DNA of 64,000 nucleotides, from contig NZ_BNAF01000008.1 of the NCBI RefSeq assembly GCF_014653155.1, positions 186,001 to 250,000 on the forward strand, written 5' to 3'. Shown here in pieces: positions 28,087 through 37,934 of the stretch (positions within the stretch are counted from its first letter, which is position 1; each line of letters starts with the position of its first letter). A program made the position numbers and the translations under genes. This stretch comes from Sphingobacterium griseoflavum. GTDB taxonomy: Bacteria; Bacteroidota; Bacteroidia; Sphingobacteriales; Sphingobacteriaceae. The notes below the pieces were generated by a model that searched no databases, was not told the origin of the DNA, and saw only the letters and a program-made list of their open reading frames with translations.

Positions 28087-28959
28087 ATGCCAGCACCGCT
28101 AATATCAATTGTAGTCCCTTGTTACAATCAATCTCAATATTTAGATGAATGTTTGAATTCGGTATTAAATCAGACTTATGAAAGTTGGGAGTGTATAATA
28201 GTCAATGATGGATCTCCTGACAATACCGAAGATATAGCAAAACTATGGCTGGCAAAAGATGCCAGATTCAGCTATATAGAAAAAGAGAACGGAGGATTGT
28301 CTTCGGCAAGAAATGCTGGATTGGAATCAGCGAAAGGAAACTGGATTCAATTTCTCGATTGTGATGATATCTTGGAAACGAATAAGCTGAAGACTAATTC
28401 TTCTTATTTAAAAGATGGAGTAGATGTTATTGTATCTGGCTATCGTTATTTTGAATCAGATGAAGGACCAGACAAACAAAGAATTTATGGAAGAGACATG
28501 TTTTTACCCGAGGTTTGCATAAATAGCGATGATAACGTAGACCTGAAATTTCTATTTAAAAATAAAAACCCCTTTGTCATTAGCGCTCCGCTTTACAGTA
28601 AAGATGTATTTAAACGAGTGGGAAAGTTTAATGAAAATCTAAAATCATTAGAGGATTGGGAATTTAATATTCGTTGTGCTCTCGATAATTGTACGTTTCA
28701 ACACGTTGGATATGGCTTTAAAGATAAGGTGCTCATCAGATTACATAATAACAGTATGATGAGGTCTAAAAGTAATATGGAGCACAATCATAAGATTTTA
28801 GTTAATGCCCTGAACGACAATCCCAATTATTTAAAATTCTTCGGACGAAACAATGATTTTAATCCTTCAGTTTTTTCCGTCAAATGGTTTAGGAACATTT
28901 TTGTACTGTTAACGCCTCCAATTTTTTTATTGTTATTTAAGAGAATTTGGCGGAGATAG
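28087..28959 (+). CDS. GT2 glycosyltransferase
   Basis: A 290-aa protein with ISIVVPCYNQSQYLDECL at the N-terminus, VNDGSPDNTED, GLSSARNAGL and FLDCDDILETNKL, all standard for GT2 enzymes that extend EPS or O-antigen units. A hydrophobic tail (FLLLFKRIW) may bind the membrane surface. It lies five bases after the previous gene and shares its AT-rich composition. Confidence 0.87.
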   Translation: MPAPLISIVVPCYNQSQYLDECLNSVLNQTYESWECIIVNDGSPDNTEDIAKLWLAKDARFSYIEKENGGLSSARNAGLESAKGNWIQFLDCDDILETNKLKTNSSYLKDGVDVIVSGYRYFESDEGPDKQRIYGRDMFLPEVCINSDDNVDLKFLFKNKNPFVISAPLYSKDVFKRVGKFNENLKSLEDWEFNIRCALDNCTFQHVGYGFKDKVLIRLHNNSMMRSKSNMEHNHKILVNALNDNPNYLKFFGRNNDFNPSVFSVKWFRNIFVLLTPPIFLLLFKRIWRR

Positions 28960-28975
28960 ATATTAATAAATTAAA

Positions 28976-30073
28976 ATGAGTAAACTGAAAACTATAGCAT
29001 TTTATCTTCCTCAATTTCATCCTATCCCGGAAAATGACAGTTGGTGGGGGAAGGGATTTACCGAATGGACGAACGTTGCGAAGGCGAAGCCCATGTTTCC
29101 GGGGCACTATCAACCTCATGTACCTGCAGATTTAGGGTTTTATGATCTCCGACTCCCGGAAGCGAGGAAGGCGCAGGCCGACTTAGCTCGCGAATATGGA
29201 ATTTCCGCCTTCTGTTATTGGCATTATTGGTTCGGAAATGGTAGGCGTATTTTGGAACGACCCTTTGATGAAGTATTGAAGAGTGGAGAACCTGATTTTC
29301 CATTCTGCTTGGCATGGGCAAATGAATCATGGAGCGGGATATGGCATGGCAATCCCAAAACGGTTTTGATGGAACAAGTTTACCCAGGTGTAGACGATTA
29401 TATAGCGCATTTCGAACTTCTGCTGCCTGCTTTTAAAGATGATCGTTATTTTAAAGTGCAGGGCAAGCCACTTTTTATGGTGTACAAGCCTATGGATATT
29501 CCTGATCTAAAAGTTTTCGTGCACACTTTTCGCGATTTGGCTGCTAAGCATAATTTAGAGGGGATACATCTAGTGGCCACCAATGTTATGCCGGATTGGG
29601 ATGCAGCAAAGCATGGCTTTGATGCCTTAACACCAGCTAGCCATGTAAAAGATGAGTATCTTCGATCTACTAGCAAATGGGTTGACTTTTCAAGACGATT
29701 GAAAACAAGCCGACTTTCACCTTATTACAAAAAAGTTTTTAAGCGACCCACCCGTATTTATCGTTATGAGGACGCCATACAAGAGTTCGATGAGTTCGCG
29801 GGCGATAACATCTATTACCCGACCGTTATACCTAATTGGGATAATACACCACGCAGCGGAATAAATGGCTTTGTACTCAAAGAATCTACACCGGCACTTT
29901 TTGGTAAAGCATTAAAGAACGCAAAGCGATTAGCTGAGAAATATGATGAGGAAAATCAAATTATTTTTATCAAATCTTGGAATGAATGGGCGGAGGGAAA
30001 CCACTTGGAACCTGACTTAAAATTCGGGCATCAGTATTTAGCCGAATTACGAAAAGTGTTGTATGAAATATAA
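28976..30073 (+). CDS. WbsX-like (GH99-related) protein
   Basis: A 365-aa protein of the WbsX family, related to GH99 endo-mannosidases. It begins with KTIAFYLPQFHPIPENDSWW, then GFTEWTNVAKAKPMFPGHYQ, FCYWHYWF, CLAWANESW, and near the end SWNEWAEGNHLEPD, the usual family landmarks. There is no signal peptide, so it acts in the cytoplasm. Such genes are frequent in O-antigen and EPS loci and are annotated as glycosyltransferase or hydrolase, but the chemistry has not been firmly shown. Confidence 0.87.
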   Translation: MSKLKTIAFYLPQFHPIPENDSWWGKGFTEWTNVAKAKPMFPGHYQPHVPADLGFYDLRLPEARKAQADLAREYGISAFCYWHYWFGNGRRILERPFDEVLKSGEPDFPFCLAWANESWSGIWHGNPKTVLMEQVYPGVDDYIAHFELLLPAFKDDRYFKVQGKPLFMVYKPMDIPDLKVFVHTFRDLAAKHNLEGIHLVATNVMPDWDAAKHGFDALTPASHVKDEYLRSTSKWVDFSRRLKTSRLSPYYKKVFKRPTRIYRYEDAIQEFDEFAGDNIYYPTVIPNWDNTPRSGINGFVLKESTPALFGKALKNAKRLAEKYDEENQIIFIKSWNEWAEGNHLEPDLKFGHQYLAELRKVLYEI

Positions 30074-30114
30074 GGTATGGTGGACAGCAGTACCAAGATG
30101 CTAACGGGGCAGGT

Positions 30115-31182
30115 ATGAATGCAAAGATAGAGTCTTTACAGATCATTAGAGCGGTTGCTGCCATCTTAGTTGTTATTTGCCATATTTGGAATGATGGTTG
30201 GCTTGGCGCCGAGATTGTAGCGTTGGGGGGCTATGGTGTAGACTTATTTTTTATTCTAAGTGGATTCATTATGTGCCTTACAGTCAAATTGAATTCGAAA
30301 TCGAAATCGGCCAATGCCTTCTATTTTTTATCAAAGCGCATAGTTAGGATTTTTCCGATATATATCATTTGTGCAGTACCACTTTTACTATTTAATATCA
30401 AGGCGGAGGGGCCAAAAGATATGTTTTTTTACGTAGGTAACTTCTTTCTCTTACCTTCGTTCAATGCAAACTTGGATTACAGGCTGGTTTTGGGGCCAGG
30501 TTGGACATTGGTATACGAGATGATATTTTATTACATTTTCTCGTTGCTTATGTTGCTTACGCTAAGCAAAAGAAGTTTATTGCAATTTATTATTGGAAGT
30601 ATGCTCTGTATCGTTTCGATATATCGTCTTTTTAATTTACAAGGCCCTCAAGGTGGATGGGTAAATATAAGTTATATTTTAGGAGATACACTTCTAATCA
30701 ACTTTGTTTTGGGCATCGTCTGCTTCTATATTTATGAAGCATTAAAAGGGAAAGTAAAAATTAAAATCTCTTATGGACTTATCTTCTTATTAATCATGAC
30801 CGTATTTGCCGCATATCTATATAGCGAAAAAGGTCTACCACGACTTATCGCTTACGGATTGCCGGCATTTTTTAGTGTAAGCTTTTTGACATTGACAAAT
30901 CACATCTCGCTTGAAAATAAGGGTCTAAAAAGTTTGGTTGCTATAGGAAACGCTTCGTATAGTATTTATTTGACGCATTATTACTTTGCTTTTTTTAAAC
31001 CGAAATTTGTGAGCAGATCGCAATATTTTAATATGGATTTCACGATGTTTCTCAATCTGCTGGATATACTATTGGTCCTTAGCGCAGTGGGCGGGGGGAT
31101 GTTGTTTTATCGTTGGGTCGAACAACCTATTATTAAATATTCTTCAAAAAGATTGTGGTTGAATAAAAAAACGACAGCATAA
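30115..31182 (+). CDS. acyltransferase family 3 membrane protein
   Basis: A 355-aa integral membrane O-acyltransferase. It starts IESLQIIRAVAAILVVICHIW, with the His of the family in the first helix, followed by GVDLFFILSGFIM. About ten helices are visible. The enzyme probably adds acetyl or a similar group to the EPS or its lipid-linked unit. It lies in the AT-rich part of the locus, 41 bases after the WbsX-like gene. Confidence 0.88.
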   Translation: MNAKIESLQIIRAVAAILVVICHIWNDGWLGAEIVALGGYGVDLFFILSGFIMCLTVKLNSKSKSANAFYFLSKRIVRIFPIYIICAVPLLLFNIKAEGPKDMFFYVGNFFLLPSFNANLDYRLVLGPGWTLVYEMIFYYIFSLLMLLTLSKRSLLQFIIGSMLCIVSIYRLFNLQGPQGGWVNISYILGDTLLINFVLGIVCFYIYEALKGKVKIKISYGLIFLLIMTVFAAYLYSEKGLPRLIAYGLPAFFSVSFLTLTNHISLENKGLKSLVAIGNASYSIYLTHYYFAFFKPKFVSRSQYFNMDFTMFLNLLDILLVLSAVGGGMLFYRWVEQPIIKYSSKRLWLNKKTTA

Positions 31183-31192
31183 AAAAAATTGT

Positions 31193-31726
31193 ATGGATTT
31201 ACAAACATGGAGGAATAGTGATCGGATGGATTATTTTCCTCCGCTATCAAAGGGAGCTATCGTGGATTGGCTTTTACAATCGGAGCAATACTGGTTACGT
31301 TGTTTTATGAAGTCACTGCGTGCAGAAGAATACTATAGCTTCTATAGGCCCAACAAGGTCTTAAGATATTTCTATGCTCGGCGTAAAAATCGGTTGGGTC
31401 GGAAGTTGGGCTTCTTTATTCCGGCGGGTTGTTTTGCTGAAGGTCTTAAAATTTACCATTACGGTTCGATTCTTGTCAATCCGAAAACGCGTATTGGTAA
31501 AAACTGCACGATTCACGGAAATTGCTGTTTAGGAAGTAAGGGTATTTATCCAGATGATTCACCGATCATTGGCAATAACGTGGATATTGGGCAAGGCGCT
31601 CAAGTGCTGGGCGGGATTATAATTGCGGATGGTGTAAAGATAGGCGCGGGAGCGATTGTGACGAAGTCTGTCTTAGAACCAAATGTCACGGTTATAGGAA
31701 TTCCTGCTAGAATCGTCATGAAATAA
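31193..31726 (+). CDS. serine-acetyltransferase-like hexapeptide acetyltransferase
   Basis: A 177-aa left-handed beta-helix acetyltransferase. The C-terminal half has hexapeptide repeats (ILVNPKTRIGKNCTIHGNC, IIGNNVDIGQGAQVLGG, IIIADGVKIGAGAIVTKSV) and ends GIPARIVMK. The N-terminal about 75 residues are helical. It resembles the shortened CysE-like enzymes of EPS loci that O-acetylate sugars rather than serine. The following 154-base gap holds a weak CTAGCC…GGCTAG hairpin without a T tract. Confidence 0.85.
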   Translation: MDLQTWRNSDRMDYFPPLSKGAIVDWLLQSEQYWLRCFMKSLRAEEYYSFYRPNKVLRYFYARRKNRLGRKLGFFIPAGCFAEGLKIYHYGSILVNPKTRIGKNCTIHGNCCLGSKGIYPDDSPIIGNNVDIGQGAQVLGGIIIADGVKIGAGAIVTKSVLEPNVTVIGIPARIVMK

Positions 31727-31880
31727 TAGCCGGTTATGTCTATTTACGATTATATAGTCTTGACTTTGCTTTGTCAAAAACAGCATCTAGCCTTGGTTTT
31801 AACAAAGGGCTAGGTAGAGATAGATTCTTTTTGTAGAAAAGAAAATAGTATTTATTCAAACGCATAACCATAGGTCTAAA

Positions 31881-32957
31881 ATGAAAGTACTACACATTGT
31901 AACAAGAATTGATTCAGGAGGCATAAGCACTTTTTTGTACAATTATTATCAGTTTTTAGACCGCTCGTCGGTACAATTCGATATTGTAGCAATAGATACA
32001 GGGACTCGCCAAGCGTACCACGATATCTTTGAATCGTTAGGCGTCCGTGTGTTTTATATGCCTGATCCAATTGTTCAAAGATTGGTTTTTTTGGCAAAGC
32101 TGATACGTTCACATCGGTACGATATTGTACATGCCCATATCGAACTGCAATCATCCGTATACTTGGCAGTTGCTGCCCTTTTTGGGGTTAGGGGGCGTGT
32201 CGCTCATGCACATTTGTCGATGGCTCGTTCGGGATTGAAAAATAGATTGCTACGAACTTTAATGAACCTAGTAGTATCTGCAAGAGTAGGGGCGAGTGAC
32301 TTATCTATACATGCTGTTTTCGGCAAGCGCTATGCAAAAAAGGCAATAATCCTCTACAATGCGGTTAATTTGGATAAATTCGGATTTAGAAAACCCATTA
32401 GAGATACACAGCGAGAAAAGCTAAAGTTGATGGATAAGTTCGTTTTGGGCTTTGTCGGTCGTCTTTCCATACAAAAGAATGTCTTTTTCCTTTTGGATGT
32501 CTTTGCGCTAGTTTTAAAGCAAAAAAGTGATACAATTTTATTGCTGGTAGGGGACGGAGAATTAAGAACGGAAATGGAACTGCGTATAAATCAGATGGAT
32601 ATAAGTGAAAATGTAATTTTTTTGTCTAATCGAGACGATATCCCTGAATTGATGATGGCTATGGACGTGCTGCTACTGCCCTCGTTTTACGAAGGTTTGC
32701 CACTCGTATTGGTGGAGGCTCAGGCTGCGGCATTGAAAAGTTTAGTATCCAACAATGTGACAAAACTCGTAGGTATTACGGAATTTATCCAATACGAAGC
32801 GATAGATAATGCTCAATTGTGGTGTGATATTATTTTGAGTGAATTCGTAGATTATCCAAGGTATTCTGTGGAAAATATAATAACGGCTAATCGTTTTAAT
32901 ATCCGCGAAGAAGCAAATAGATTAAGTGATTTCTATAATGGATTAATAAATAGGTGA
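31881..32957 (+). CDS. GT4 glycosyltransferase
   Basis: A 358-aa GT-B enzyme. It starts KVLHIVTRIDSGGISTFL, where the GG loop binds donor phosphate; later come FVGRLSIQKNVFFLLD, LLVGDGELR and LLPSFYEGLPLVLVEAQA, which holds the EX7E-type acidic residues. Typical of EPS sugar transferases; donor and linkage are unknown. Its stop overlaps the next start by four bases. Confidence 0.9.
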   Translation: MKVLHIVTRIDSGGISTFLYNYYQFLDRSSVQFDIVAIDTGTRQAYHDIFESLGVRVFYMPDPIVQRLVFLAKLIRSHRYDIVHAHIELQSSVYLAVAALFGVRGRVAHAHLSMARSGLKNRLLRTLMNLVVSARVGASDLSIHAVFGKRYAKKAIILYNAVNLDKFGFRKPIRDTQREKLKLMDKFVLGFVGRLSIQKNVFFLLDVFALVLKQKSDTILLLVGDGELRTEMELRINQMDISENVIFLSNRDDIPELMMAMDVLLLPSFYEGLPLVLVEAQAAALKSLVSNNVTKLVGITEFIQYEAIDNAQLWCDIILSEFVDYPRYSVENIITANRFNIREEANRLSDFYNGLINR

Positions 32958-33916
32958 TGATAAAACTGTCAGAAGCAGAGAATAATATAATAATCCCTTT
33001 GGTTATTGCCTTTACACCGAACTATTTTGTGCCGGTCGCTACATGCATATCCTCGGTCTTACGGAATGCTGCCAAAGATTCACGGTTTCATTTCATCTGT
33101 TTGTTGACAGAAGCATTGCCAAACCGTATGCAAGAGCTTCTTTACGAGTTGGTGGGTGACTGCGGTCGATTTACCTTTATGGACTTAACGGGCGCCATAA
33201 GCGCTGATATCTACGTAGACCCCAAATACACCATAGCGGCTTCTTATCGTTTATTGCTGCCCGATCTATTGCCGCAATATGATAAAGTTTTATATATCGA
33301 TTGCGACATGATTTTCCGAAACGATTTGGCGCTACTATATCGTACAATAGATTTGCAAGATCATTATATGGCGGGCGTTTTTGAAGCCACGCTGGATGTG
33401 CAGCAGGCGCATATGCAAGCTATTGGATGCGCGCCGGGCACTTATATAAACAGTGGGTTGTTATTGATGAACCTGAAGCAGCTTCGGGCCGATGGAATGG
33501 TGGCTAAATTCTTGGAAGCGGCGAAAGAAGAAGGATTGGAGTTTCCGGATCAGGATGTCATTAACCAACTGTGTAAGGGACGCATTATGGGTCTTCCTCC
33601 ATTTTGGAACAGCATCCGTACATTCTTATTACCACGATATAAAGCTGATTTCTTAAAATTTTACACCGAGCAAGACTGGCAAACCGTGCAACGCATTGGG
33701 AATGTGCATTACACAGGGCCAAAACCCTGGAAGACCTTTACGGTTGCTTTTGATCTATGGTGGTCTTACTACAATGTACTTTCCGGAGAGACAAAGCGCT
33801 TATTACACGTTGATCCTAAATTAGCGATTTTTGCAAAGATTTATCAACAACCATGGGGAAGATCATTGGTGGATACGTTGCAGAAGCTGTATCGAAAAGG
33901 AAAGGGGGGCTGGTGA
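32954..33916 (+). CDS. GT8 glycosyltransferase (LgtC-like)
   Basis: A 320-aa retaining enzyme of the glycogenin/LgtC family. It shows VLYIDCDMIFRNDL with the metal-binding D-x-D, YINSGLLLMNLKQLR, FPDQDVIN, and the HYTGPKPWK stretch with the second metal-binding His. GT8 enzymes usually add alpha-linked galactose or glucose. It overlaps its neighbours at both ends (ATGA at the 5' end; its TGA lies within the next GTG start). Confidence 0.9.
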   Translation: MMIKLSEAENNIIIPLVIAFTPNYFVPVATCISSVLRNAAKDSRFHFICLLTEALPNRMQELLYELVGDCGRFTFMDLTGAISADIYVDPKYTIAASYRLLLPDLLPQYDKVLYIDCDMIFRNDLALLYRTIDLQDHYMAGVFEATLDVQQAHMQAIGCAPGTYINSGLLLMNLKQLRADGMVAKFLEAAKEEGLEFPDQDVINQLCKGRIMGLPPFWNSIRTFLLPRYKADFLKFYTEQDWQTVQRIGNVHYTGPKPWKTFTVAFDLWWSYYNVLSGETKRLLHVDPKLAIFAKIYQQPWGRSLVDTLQKLYRKGKGGW

Positions 33917-34773
33917 TAAAACATGCTTACCTGATTTTGGCCCATAATGAGTTTGAGGTTTTGCAAACGTTGATTTCGCTAATTGATGATCCAAGAAACG
34001 ATATTTACGTACATATAGATAGGAAGGTGAAGGACTTACCGGTGCTTTCCGTATTGCAATCGCAATTGTGTATATTAGAGCATAGGGTCGATGTACGTTG
34101 GGGATCAGTTTCTCAAATTAAGGCTGAGTATAAGCTGTTTGAAGCTGCCGTTTTGGAAGGTAAGGGATATGATCGCTATCATTTAATTTCAGGGACACAT
34201 TTGCCACTAAAGTCACAAGATGATATGCACGATTTTTTTAGAAAGAGGACTGGACAGGAAGTGTTGAACTTCTTGTATACGAATGCTTACGAAATTAATA
34301 TGAAACTCGCCCGCTACCACTTTTTTCTTGATTATTTTCAATACGGTGAAAGATGGCAAAAAGTGATGGCTAATTTTTGCTGGCACGTATTGCTGAAATT
34401 GCAATATATTTTGCGTATACAGAAGGATGTGCCTAAGGTCTCCATAAAAGCGAATAATTGGGTAAGTCTGACCGATCGTGCCGTGCAGCATATTTTAAGG
34501 CACAAGGAAGATGTTTTGACAAAATTTCGCTGGAGCCTGTGCGGCGACGAATTTTTTGTGCCGTATTTGCTGACCGGGAAAAATAAGCTTTTCGATATCG
34601 TTGATGCTCGCAATCTCTTGTATAATGATTTTCAGGGAAGCAACGCTCGCGTGCTGACATCAGACGATGAGGCGTTGCTGTTGCATTCAGATTATTTGTT
34701 TGCAAGGAAGTTTAGTAAATCGGCCACGCCTATTGTGGATCGCATTGTTCAACATCTGAGAGACAAACCATGA
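33913..34773 (+). CDS. GT14 beta-1,6-N-acetylglucosaminyltransferase-like (Branch), copy 1
   Basis: A 286-aa protein if started at the GTG at 33913, which overlaps the previous stop (GTGA), has an AAAGGGGGG ribosome site upstream and lines up with the next paralogue (xKHAYLILAHNxFE). The ATG at 33853 would add 20 residues read from the neighbouring gene. Motifs of the core-2/I-branching family: AYLILAHNEFEVLQTL, DDPRNDIYVHIDRK, HLISGTHLPLKSQ and GDEFFVPYLL. It transfers an N-acetylhexosamine or a similar sugar. Confidence 0.87.
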   Translation: MIKHAYLILAHNEFEVLQTLISLIDDPRNDIYVHIDRKVKDLPVLSVLQSQLCILEHRVDVRWGSVSQIKAEYKLFEAAVLEGKGYDRYHLISGTHLPLKSQDDMHDFFRKRTGQEVLNFLYTNAYEINMKLARYHFFLDYFQYGERWQKVMANFCWHVLLKLQYILRIQKDVPKVSIKANNWVSLTDRAVQHILRHKEDVLTKFRWSLCGDEFFVPYLLTGKNKLFDIVDARNLLYNDFQGSNARVLTSDDEALLLHSDYLFARKFSKSATPIVDRIVQHLRDKP

Positions 34774-35654
34774 AGCACGCTTACCTCATATTGGCCCATA
34801 ATCAGTTTGAAATACTGGAACAATTGCTGGTGTTGATAGATGACCCGCGTAATGATATCTTTATCCACATCGATAAAAAGGTTGTGGATCTTCCGGTATT
34901 GCAAACGGAGTTGGCTAACTTATGGATATTGGAGGATCGAATCGATGTGCGCTGGGGTGATGTCAGCGTGGTGGAAGCTGAATTATTACTATTTCAACAG
35001 GCCTATCAACACGGACCCTACGGGCATTATCACCTGCTTTCCGGGGTCGATTTGCCCTTGCACGGGCAGGACTATATCCATGCCTTTTGCCAGGTCAACA
35101 GCGGAAAGCAGTTTATCGGCTACTCGTCCGGCGATCAGTCGCTTCATATCGAGCGGAAGGTGCAACGTTGGCACTTATTTCCGCGTCATTTCCGGTCGTC
35201 TGGATCTTTGGCGGACAATCTTCGGCGAGCTATTCGATTTATAGGTATGCGCGTCCAGCTCGTTTTTGGCATAAGGAGAAACCGGGCAATTCAATTTAAG
35301 AAAGGGACCCAATGGGTCAGCTTAACACACGATTTCGTAGCTTTTATGCTGCAGCATACACAACGCCTTTTGGATACCTATCGGTACACGTTCTGCGCCG
35401 ATGAAATCTTTGTGCAGACTTTGTGCTGGAATTCCAACTTTCGAGATAGCATCTATAACTTAGCCGATGAAGCCGAGGGAAGTCAGCGTCTGATTCGTTG
35501 GAAAGATAACCGACTGTACGATTGGGGAGATCAGGATTTTGGGTTGTTGCATGGCTCGGCATTGCTCTTTGCACGAAAATTCAATACACAGCATATGAAA
35601 GTTGTGGCGCAAATAGTGTCTACAATCACCACCGCTAATGGAAAAGCAACATGA
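34770..35654 (+). CDS. GT14 beta-1,6-N-acetylglucosaminyltransferase-like (Branch), copy 2
   Basis: A 294-aa tandem paralogue of the preceding enzyme, with KHAYLILAHNQFEILEQL, DDPRNDIFIHIDKK, HLLSGVDLPLHGQ and CADEIFVQTL. The two genes overlap by four bases (ATGA). Sequence divergence along the whole length suggests an old duplication with separate acceptors. From here G+C content returns to the level of the flanking chromosome. Confidence 0.88.
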   Translation: MKHAYLILAHNQFEILEQLLVLIDDPRNDIFIHIDKKVVDLPVLQTELANLWILEDRIDVRWGDVSVVEAELLLFQQAYQHGPYGHYHLLSGVDLPLHGQDYIHAFCQVNSGKQFIGYSSGDQSLHIERKVQRWHLFPRHFRSSGSLADNLRRAIRFIGMRVQLVFGIRRNRAIQFKKGTQWVSLTHDFVAFMLQHTQRLLDTYRYTFCADEIFVQTLCWNSNFRDSIYNLADEAEGSQRLIRWKDNRLYDWGDQDFGLLHGSALLFARKFNTQHMKVVAQIVSTITTANGKAT

Positions 35655-36649
35655 TGGATGCCCCTATCGTATCGGTTATTATACCTGTTTACAATGCAGA
35701 GAAAACACTTCCGTTTTGTTTGGCTTCGTTGTCTAAACTGACCTATCCCTACCTACAATTTATATTTGTAGACGACTGCAGTACAGACGGCAGCCTTGCC
35801 TGCATAGAAGCCTTTGCAGAAGGGCCACAGCAAGGGGTTCATTGGGATGTTAAAGTCATTCGGCAGGCCGTAAACCGTGGTGTGGCTGCCGCCCGCAATA
35901 CCGGTTTGGATCATGCCACGGGCACCTATATTTATTATGTGGACGCCGATGATCAGATAGATCCGGAAACCATTGCAGAAGCGGTCGAGAAGGCGCAGCA
36001 ATTGGATGCGGATATCGTGGGCTTTAATTGGTACCTGGCCTTCGACAAAAATAAGCGCAAAATGAACCAACCTGCTTTCCATACAGCATGGGAAGCTGTA
36101 GAGATGATGTTACGCGGAACCATGCGCTGGAATCTTTGGCTATTTTTGGTCAGGCGCTCGCTTTACGAAGAGCATCAGATCCGTTTCCTCCCCGGCATGA
36201 ATATGGGGGAAGATATGATGGTGATGACCAAACTATTTGCGCATGCCGAGCGTGTGGCGTATATGGACAAGGCTTTTTACCACTACCGGCAATCCAACGA
36301 GACATCTTTGACCAAGACCTATAGCGAGCAGCATATGGCACAGGTGGCCGCCAATATACAAGAACTGGAAGGTTTTTTGGCAGCGAGTAAATACGCGTCT
36401 CGCATTGGCGACCTGATTGGCTTTTTGAAACTGAACAATAAACTCCCCTTTTTAATCAGCCCAAAAGTGAGCCAATACAAGCGTTGGTTGAGTTGGTTTC
36501 CCGAAGCTAATCGTTTGGTGTTAAAAAACACTAGCTTGCCTTGGCGCACCCGACTGCTTCAATATGCGGCGGTCAAAAAACAATTTTGGCTATTAAAAGG
36601 ATATTATTATTTTGTCATTCGTTTTATCTACGGCATAATTTATCGGTAA
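35651..36649 (+). CDS. GT2 glycosyltransferase
   Basis: A 332-aa protein with VSVIIPVYNAEKTLPFCLAS, FVDDCSTDGS, GVAAARNTGLDHA and YYVDADDQIDPET, the classic GT2 motifs. The C-terminal about 100 residues are helical and basic with a hydrophobic end (YYYFVIRFIYGIIYR), suggesting membrane-surface association. It overlaps the previous gene by four bases and precedes the polymerase gene by four. Confidence 0.9.
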   Translation: MMDAPIVSVIIPVYNAEKTLPFCLASLSKLTYPYLQFIFVDDCSTDGSLACIEAFAEGPQQGVHWDVKVIRQAVNRGVAAARNTGLDHATGTYIYYVDADDQIDPETIAEAVEKAQQLDADIVGFNWYLAFDKNKRKMNQPAFHTAWEAVEMMLRGTMRWNLWLFLVRRSLYEEHQIRFLPGMNMGEDMMVMTKLFAHAERVAYMDKAFYHYRQSNETSLTKTYSEQHMAQVAANIQELEGFLAASKYASRIGDLIGFLKLNNKLPFLISPKVSQYKRWLSWFPEANRLVLKNTSLPWRTRLLQYAAVKKQFWLLKGYYYFVIRFIYGIIYR

Positions 36650-36653
36650 TCGG

Positions 36654-37934
36654 ATGTTCAAACTGCTACAATACCTATTTTTAACAATTCTGGTCAGTTT
36701 TTACTACTTTCCAATAGGTCTGTCTATACTGCCCAGTAGCTTAAACACCAAAAATGTATTGGCATTAGCCGGCATAGTATTGCTGCTGTACAGCAGTATG
36801 CGGAGTAAACGTTACGCCATTTCATTGGACCTGATTGGTGCCATCGGCCTTGCCGTGTTTTTTTCCATGGTCTGTCTCTACGCGACCGATGTAAACCATA
36901 CAGTAGATTATGCCTATGCCAACTATTACATTTCCTTTGCCGTATGGCTTTTTGGTGCCTATGCGGTATGTACGGCTATTCGTCTTGTGCATGGCGAAGC
37001 GAATTTTAAATTGATTACCCTGTACTTAACGGCGGTTTGCTTTGGGCAATGTGTTTCGGCGATCCTGATCGATCGGATTCCATCTTTCCAGATCCTCGTC
37101 GATACCTACGTTAGCCAAGGCCAGGAGTTCTTTGAGGAGGTAGACCGTTTGTATGGCATCGGGGCGGCGTTGGATACGGCGGGGGTACGTTTCTCCCTCG
37201 TGCTGGTGATGCTTTCGGCATTATTGGTTCAGGATGCCGCTATCCGGAAACATGCCGGAAAAGTGACGCTGCTCCTGCTGGCTTTCTTTACCATAACCTT
37301 AATCGGCAATATGATGGCGCGCACCACCATTTTAGGCTTTGCGATGGCTTTAGCCTATTTGGGAATAGCCACTGGCGTATGGAGGATGGTTATTCAACAA
37401 CGTTTTTTTACATTCTTCCTGATCTTCCTATTGATCCTCGTACTGGGTATCAGTATCTCCGTATACCTCTACCAAACGGATGAGGCTTTTCATGATAATA
37501 TGCGCTTTGCCTTCGAAGGTTTCTTCAATTGGGTAGAAAAAGGCGAATGGCGCACCGATTCGACGGATAAGTTGAATCGGGAGATGTGGGTTTGGCCAAC
37601 GGACACCAAAACCTGGATTATCGGTTCGGGACTATTTGACAATTTTGTGTATAGCACGGATATAGGCTATTGCCGTTTTATCCTGTATTGCGGGCTAACA
37701 GGCTTTTCTGTTTTCGCACTTTTTTTCGTGTACAACTCCTACGTTTTTGCACAAAGAAACCAGCGCTATGCATTGATGTTTTTCTTTTTTCTAGCCATCA
37801 CCTTCGTCATATGGGTTAAGGTGGCTACCGATATTTTCGTCATCTACGCGCTCTTCTATTGCTTGGACGGTATTGAAACGAACCCTTTTCGTCGTCAGGT
37901 GCCCGCCCAAACTCCATTATCACCAGCCACATGA
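36654..37934 (+). CDS. Wzy-like O-antigen/EPS polymerase
   Basis: A 426-aa polytopic protein with about 11 membrane helices and a large periplasmic loop (about residues 270-335), placed between glycosyltransferase genes. Sequence motifs of Wzy are weak by nature; topology, the family-like segment with NMMARTTILGF, and locus position support the call. It would join repeat units on the outer face after Wzx flipping. It ends in an ATGA overlap with the next gene. Confidence 0.82.
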   Translation: MFKLLQYLFLTILVSFYYFPIGLSILPSSLNTKNVLALAGIVLLLYSSMRSKRYAISLDLIGAIGLAVFFSMVCLYATDVNHTVDYAYANYYISFAVWLFGAYAVCTAIRLVHGEANFKLITLYLTAVCFGQCVSAILIDRIPSFQILVDTYVSQGQEFFEEVDRLYGIGAALDTAGVRFSLVLVMLSALLVQDAAIRKHAGKVTLLLLAFFTITLIGNMMARTTILGFAMALAYLGIATGVWRMVIQQRFFTFFLIFLLILVLGISISVYLYQTDEAFHDNMRFAFEGFFNWVEKGEWRTDSTDKLNREMWVWPTDTKTWIIGSGLFDNFVYSTDIGYCRFILYCGLTGFSVFALFFVYNSYVFAQRNQRYALMFFFFLAITFVIWVKVATDIFVIYALFYCLDGIETNPFRRQVPAQTPLSPAT

